DNA of 49,742 bases from Streptomyces altiplanensis (GTDB lineage: Bacteria; Actinomycetota; Actinomycetes; Streptomycetales; Streptomycetaceae): NCBI GenBank assembly GCA_003719395.1, contig RHMC01000038.1:1-49742 (forward strand), in the 5' to 3' direction. The translations under genes were made by a program, and so were the position numbers. Within the stretch, counting starts at the first letter, position 1; every line of letters begins with the position of its first letter. Shown here piece after piece: positions 48,860 to 49,742 of the stretch. The notes under the pieces were generated by a model that saw only the letters and a list, made by a program, of their open reading frames with translations, did no database searches and was not told the DNA's origin.

Positions 48860-49742
48860 ATGACCGTGGTGTGGGCGTTTCCCGGACAAGGGGCGCAGCG
48901 GGTGGGCATGGGGGCCGAGGTCCTCGACCGCTACCCCGAACTGGTCGGGCAGGCCGACCAGATCCTCGGGTACCCGATCCGGGAGGTGTGCCTGCACGGT
49001 GCCGCGCCCGGACTGAAGGACACCCGGTCGGTGCAGCCGGCGCTGTTCGTGGTCAACGCGCTCAGCTGGCTCGCCCTGCGGGAGGAGCGTCCGGCCCCCG
49101 ACTATCTCGCGGGCCACAGTCTGGGCGAGTACGTCGCGCTGTTCGCCGCCGGGTGCTTCGACTTCGCCACGGGGGTCCGGCTCGTGCGGCGGCGCGGTGA
49201 ACTGATGGGCCGCGCCGAGGGCGGGGGCATGCTCGCCGTCCTCGGCGCCGACCCCGACCGGCTCGCCGGCCTGCTGCTCAGCGCGGGCATCGACGACGTC
49301 GACCCGGCCAACCGGAACTCGGCGAGCCAGGTGGTGCTCGCCGGGCCGCGCGACTCGCTGGACCGGGCGGCCCGGGCGGTACGGGACGCCCGGCTGGGAC
49401 GGTGTGTCCCGCTCCAGGTCAGCGCACCCTTCCACTCCCGCTACATGGCCGCGGCGGCTGCCGAGTACGACTCCTTCCTCGCGACGGAGGACCTCGCCGA
49501 CCCGCGGATCCCGGTCATCGCCAATGTCACCGCCCGGCCCTATCCACCGGGCCGCGTCCGGGAACTGCTGGCACGTCAGGTGTCGTCGCCGGTGCGGTGG
49601 TGGGAGAGCATGAGCCACCTCGTCGAGGCGGGTGTGGGCGAGTTCACCGAGGTGGGTCCCGGCCGGTCCTGACCGACCTGTGGACGGCGATCGTCAAGCA
49701 CCCCGCCCCGCGCGCCGTGCCTCCGTCGGCGGCTGTGCCCGT
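48860..49742 (+). CDS. Stand-alone malonyl-CoA:ACP transacylase (trans-AT), frameshift near the window edge
   Basis: At least 294 aa, running off the window. ATG 48860 follows GGAGGTGG. FabD-like fold: FPGQGAQRVGMG, then CLHGAAPGLKDTRSVQPAL, the nucleophile motif GHSLGEYVALFAAG (Ser87), and FHSRYM with catalytic His192; VIANVTARPY and SSPVRWWESM are typical of trans-acting ATs (FenF/PksC type). A stop appears at 49669-49672 only because one G is missing in a short G run: the next frame continues LTDLWTAIVKHPAPRAVPP to the window edge. The enzyme loads malonyl units onto acyl carrier proteins. A free AT beside tailoring genes points to a trans-AT polyketide synthase beyond the window. Confidence 0.85.

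Overview
The window is high-GC actinobacterial DNA. GC-rich third codon positions, GTG starts, a conservon operon (sensor ATPase, roadblock, DUF742 and small GTPase genes), SpoIIE/GAF phosphatases, DksA/TraR genes beside an actin-like gene, and many overlapping ATGA/GTGA gene junctions all point to Streptomyces or a close relative. No rRNA, tRNA or CRISPR array was seen. It reads like a chromosome arm: regulators, transporters and catabolic genes mixed with decayed mobile elements, ending in the left edge of a biosynthetic gene cluster.

Layout. 1-5.7 kb: a MarR regulator, a GAF-phosphatase fragment cut off by an IS5-like transposase remnant, an intact GAF-SpoIIE phosphatase, the decayed C-terminus of an ATP-dependent DNA ligase, an isochorismatase-fold hydrolase and two transposase tails. 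5.8-10.6 kb: a xanthine dehydrogenase operon (xdhA, xdhB, broken xdhC) closed by a hairpin. 11.1-14.1 kb: a damaged zone with a frameshifted aldo/keto reductase, a TetR gene lacking its DNA-binding half, a Tn3-type transposase end and an integrase end meeting at one junction. 14.1-20.3 kb: a small conserved protein, an acyl-CoA dehydrogenase behind two palindromes, and on the minus strand a conservon followed by a GAF protein. 21-28.2 kb: a SecDF fusion, a small exported protein, a NarL-type two-component pair, two DksA/TraR zinc-finger proteins coupled to an MreB-like actin homologue, and a split DUF1707/LiaF-like pair. 28.6-39.2 kb: an ABC exporter, a cobalamin riboswitch with a BtuCDF-like importer, a SUKH protein, a membrane-anchored alpha/beta hydrolase, and a GNAT acetyltransferase overlapping a PaaX-type regulator. 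39.6 kb to the end: one dense co-directional run of a peptide-type ABC importer (lipoprotein, two permeases, tandem ATPase), a cytochrome P450, an excised NRPS-type methyltransferase, an alpha/beta hydrolase with a Cys at the nucleophile elbow, a duplicated-domain DUF6039-like protein and a stand-alone malonyl-CoA:ACP transacylase that runs off the window. This looks like the tailoring and transport flank of a trans-AT PKS or PKS/NRPS cluster.

A caution applies to the whole window. Many otherwise well-conserved genes (xdhC, secDF, the mreB-like gene, both importer operons, the P450, PaaX, GNAT and MAT genes) are broken by single-base indels, often in short G or C runs, with catalytic motifs intact on both sides. 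I annotate them as one gene each and suspect sequence error for most. The ligase, TetR, Tn3, integrase and IS remnants look like real decay because whole domains are missing. The conservon, xdhA, xdhB, the two-component pair, the ABC exporter, the methyltransferase, the Cys-hydrolase and the DUF6039-like gene have intact frames.
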